This document shows, one piece after another, positions 6,192-8,155 of a stretch of 8,155 bases of DNA (positions within the stretch are counted from its first letter, which is position 1; each line of letters begins with the position of its first letter). Position numbers and translations under genes: made by a program. Under the pieces are notes generated by a model that did not search any database, was not told the origin of the DNA, and was given only the letters and a program-made list of their open reading frames with translations. Where the stretch lies: NCBI GenBank assembly GCA_947564305.1, contig CANOBT010000217.1, positions 1 through 8,155 of the forward strand, in the 5' to 3' direction. Source of the DNA: an uncultured Lachnospiraceae bacterium. GTDB taxonomy: Bacteria > Bacillota_A > Clostridia > Lachnospirales > Lachnospiraceae.

Positions 6192-6228
6192 GAAGCAGTG
6201 GTTTGATACAGAATCAAACCACTGCTTC
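6192..6228. terminator. Bidirectional 16-bp hairpin between convergent genes
   Basis: A perfect 16-bp stem, 6192-6207 (GAAGCAGTGGTTTGAT) pairing with 6213-6228, and a 5-base loop ACAGA. It sits between the end of the plus-strand ATPase gene (and its fossil tail ending at 6183) and the minus-strand gene ending at 6284. Neither side has a strong T-tract, but the position and stem strength fit a terminator shared by both genes. Confidence 0.8.
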
Positions 6229-6283
6229 TATAAGCAATTTGCCTTCCAGCAAAATTTTTCATCTATAGCATGGGCCTTCTGTA

Positions 6284-7882
6284 TTAAAGTATTTTGTCAT
6301 AAGACTGCCTTGCCTCCTTCAATACTTCAATCTTGCAGCTATGTTCTTTTGTCTCCTTAGAATAATTCAGCCCTACTAAAAGAATATCTCCCGTGTATCC
6401 TTTGAGCCAGTCTGCATACCGTTTTTCTTTAATCTGGGCAATAGCCCCTTCGGCAGTTTTATCCCATTTTAATTCTACTAACAATGCCGGATGAGCCATT
6501 TCACGCTTCGGAAGATAAACTACGTCGGCAAATCCCTTGCCGGAGGGCAGTTCCATGATTGGATTCATATAGCAGGCTTTTGCGCTATAATAAGCCATAA
6601 GGATTACACACGCAAGAGAATTCTCATCGTTATATTTGAGAATGGACGTAGTTTCACTATGGATTGCAGCGATTCCATCTGCAACAGCCTTTTCATCCAA
6701 CGCCCATGTATTTTTCAATAGTTTCTCTGAACGGTTCAACGACTGTACCAACCCACCCCATTCTGATGTATCTACAGCGTTCATAAATTCCTGAGCAATT
6801 TCCTGATTTGGAATTAATGCTTCATTAGTTTTCTTATCATAAGTTAAATATCCTAAATGAATTAGAAGTGTAAGTACGTCATCTTTCGTTTGAAATGTAG
6901 TCATATCATTTTGAAATGTTCTGGTATTAATCATACATCGTCCATTTCCCAACATTCTAGCAACAGCCTCTTTTAGTCCATCAAAATTCATATCAATATA
7001 AATTTTCAGTGCTTCATATGTTTCTGTTCCGGTCCAATAACTCTGGAATTCCCTCCACATCAACACATCAGCAACGGATTTAGGATTATAAATATGAAGA
7101 TTTCCCACTCGATATCCATCATACCATTTCTCGACTTCGGCATAGTCCACACCATGGTTTGCGCATTGTTCCCGAACTTCCTTTTCAGTAAACCCAAAAT
7201 ATTCCTCCAGATTTTTAGGCGAAATCGTAGAATATTCATCAAAAATATTGATTGCGGAATGCTCACCATACTTTTTAATTGGGAGAATTCCCGTCATATA
7301 AGCAAGTTTTACATAATCCTGGCCTTTAAAGAGCCCACGCAAAAAATCTAAATAGTTTTTCTGTATCTCCTTATGTTCTTTGGCTATCCGAAAAACACAA
7401 TCCCATTCATCAATGATAAATATAAATCCTCTCCCTATATGAGAATAGACCTGCCGTAATACGCCAGGAAGTCCATATTGATCAACCGAAAAGAAGTCTC
7501 CATATTCAGCCCTGAGTTCTTCTATCACTGCCTCCTGGATTTTTTCGATGAAAATGTGCAGGTGTGATTCTTGAAATAAAAATTGCTGAATATCCAGGCG
7601 GATTACATTATGTTGATTCAGATGAAGACCAAAGCTGTCATCATCTTCTATTTTTTTACCTGAAAATAGCTTTGAAGAATCACACCCCTTACTGTAATAG
7701 GCAACAAGCATATCTGCAGCCATGGATTTTCCAAAACGGCGGGGACGGCTTACACACAGGTTCTTTTGATTTGTGCTCAAAACACGGTTTGTGTACGAGA
7801 TTAGTTCGCTTTTGTCTATATAAATTTGAGAATTTATTGCTTCTCTAAATGCTCTGTTTCCCGGGTTGACATATATCCCCAT
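6284..7882 (-). CDS. AAA-ATPase-like/PD-(D/E)XK nuclease protein, copy 2, full length
   Basis: A 532-residue protein with the complete layout of the PF09820/PF08011 family. The short N-terminal part MGIYVNPGNRAFREAINS is typical. Walker A RPRRFGKS is at 46-53 (Lys52), Walker B FIFIIDEWD at 153-161, and YMTGILPIKKY at 195-205. WYDGY, YNPKSV and SYWTGT follow in the middle region. The C-terminal nuclease domain contains SILKYNDENSL (413-423), YYSAK (431-435), ELPSGKGFADVVYLPKR with Asp453, LLVELKW with Glu470 and Lys472, and IAQIKEKRY (481-489). The cellular role is unknown, though ATP hydrolysis and nuclease activity are plausible. The start at 7882 is chosen because AAAGGGG lies nine bases upstream and the family begins there. 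The open frame continues to 8041, but that part overlaps the promoter and the flagellin inverted repeat. It is monocistronic, divergent from the second flagellin, and looks intact. Confidence 0.92.
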   Translation of the reverse strand: MGIYVNPGNRAFREAINSQIYIDKSELISYTNRVLSTNQKNLCVSRPRRFGKSMAADMLVAYYSKGCDSSKLFSGKKIEDDDSFGLHLNQHNVIRLDIQQFLFQESHLHIFIEKIQEAVIEELRAEYGDFFSVDQYGLPGVLRQVYSHIGRGFIFIIDEWDCVFRIAKEHKEIQKNYLDFLRGLFKGQDYVKLAYMTGILPIKKYGEHSAINIFDEYSTISPKNLEEYFGFTEKEVREQCANHGVDYAEVEKWYDGYRVGNLHIYNPKSVADVLMWREFQSYWTGTETYEALKIYIDMNFDGLKEAVARMLGNGRCMINTRTFQNDMTTFQTKDDVLTLLIHLGYLTYDKKTNEALIPNQEIAQEFMNAVDTSEWGGLVQSLNRSEKLLKNTWALDEKAVADGIAAIHSETTSILKYNDENSLACVILMAYYSAKACYMNPIMELPSGKGFADVVYLPKREMAHPALLVELKWDKTAEGAIAQIKEKRYADWLKGYTGDILLVGLNYSKETKEHSCKIEVLKEARQSYDKIL

Positions 7883-7917
7883 AGTTTCATACCCCTTTCT
7901 CGTTCTACCTTTAATTG

Positions 7918-7946
7918 ATTTTATCATCATTCTCTCTAAAACACAA
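7918..7946 (-). promoter_or_regulatory. Promoter of ATPase-nuclease copy 2
   Basis: Minus strand TTGTGT (7946-7941), a 17-bp spacer containing GAATGATGA, then TAAAAT (7923-7918). It is almost identical to the element at 4608-4636 and similar to the relic's at 3782-3810. Only about 57 bp separate it from the right flagellin repeat. I see nothing further recognisable in 7947-8003. Confidence 0.6.
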
Positions 7947-8003
7947 CGCCCAAAACCTTGCCGGAACCTCTCTATTCTAAGGATTACCGGCGTCAAAAAT
8001 CCC

Positions 8004-8155
8004 TCCAGATAAGTGTACTCTATTAGACAGTTCGCCGGCATGTTGAATAATGTACATTTGCCTGACTTCCCGATTCTTCTTGTAAAAACTGAATAAAATG
8101 ATAATATGCGGGGAAAAGGATGTCCCCGGAGATTAATTCAAGGAGGAAATACTAT
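8004..8155 (+). repeat. Right arm of 152-bp inverted repeat; leader of a second flagellin
   Basis: A plus-strand copy of the flagellin leader found inverted at 309-460. Differences by eye are at 8020, 8025, 8047, 8061, 8062 and 8100; the last 55 bases are identical. It contains the -35-like TTCTTG, GATAAT (TATAAT in the left arm), the CsrA-like hairpin at 8109-8128, AAGGAGG at 8140-8146, and ends with AT at 8154-8155 where the left copy has its ATG. A second flagellin gene starting at 8154 and running out of the window is the obvious reading, but no codon of it is visible. Confidence 0.9.
8109..8146 (+). promoter_or_regulatory. CsrA-like double site of the second flagellin leader
   Basis: The hairpin CGGGGA (8109-8114), loop AAAGGATG, TCCCCG (8123-8128), plus AAGGAGG (8140-8146), is identical to the left copy. 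Retention without a single change, while the region upstream has six, suggests selection on this leader RNA or recent gene conversion. Confidence 0.65.

Noticed and set aside
7883..8041. Upstream extension of copy 2 to an ATG at 8041 (53 extra residues)
   Set aside because: It runs through the shared promoter and into the flagellin inverted repeat, has no good ribosome binding site, and the family begins at MGIY.

Overview
The window looks like a piece of a motile Firmicutes chromosome, most likely a Lachnospiraceae-type gut Clostridium (Roseburia, Eubacterium or Lachnospira relatives). The reasons are a typical flagellin N-terminus, moderately AT-rich DNA, strong AGGAGG-type ribosome binding sites, several flagellin copies, and PF09820/PF08011-type ATPase-nuclease genes, which are abundant in Clostridia. 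The genus is an inference.

Layout. At the left edge a flagellin gene starts at 310 and runs leftwards out of the window. At the right edge a second gene with the same leader begins: the final two bases are the AT of its start codon. The two leaders are a 152-bp inverted repeat (309-460 and 8004-8155; 146 of 152 bases identical by my alignment), so two divergent flagellin-type promoters bracket a cassette of about 7.5 kb. Each leader carries a hairpin with AAAGGATG in its loop, upstream of an AAGGAGG ribosome binding site. This is the layout of the CsrA target sites in the Bacillus subtilis hag leader.

Inside the cassette, 651-3427 is a two-gene operon with a 4-bp ATGA overlap. It encodes a CgeB/Glyco_trans_1_2-type glycosyltransferase and a 525-residue protein whose C-terminal half resembles the fucosyltransferase fold. 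Next to a flagellin gene, these are most simply read as flagellin O-glycosylation enzymes. The operon ends at a 12-bp hairpin.

From 3479 to 7946 is an accessory block. It holds a decayed ATPase-nuclease relic (minus), a complete small serine recombinase of resolvase/invertase type (minus), an ATPase-nuclease gene with an internal gap and an early stop codon (plus), and a full-length ATPase-nuclease gene (minus). The last two converge on a perfect 16-bp hairpin. All three ATPase-nuclease copies share the same promoter element with the same 17-bp spacing, so they are duplicates that carried their own control region. The relic keeps its promoter, ribosome binding site and start codon but has lost most of the ORF through two deletions.

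Most interesting points: divergent flagellin leaders bracket a block that contains a serine recombinase; both leaders have a paired CsrA-like site; and three copies of a poorly understood ATPase-nuclease family sit at different stages of decay, with deletions in or near the nuclease region. I found no tRNA, rRNA, CRISPR array or conventional insertion sequence.
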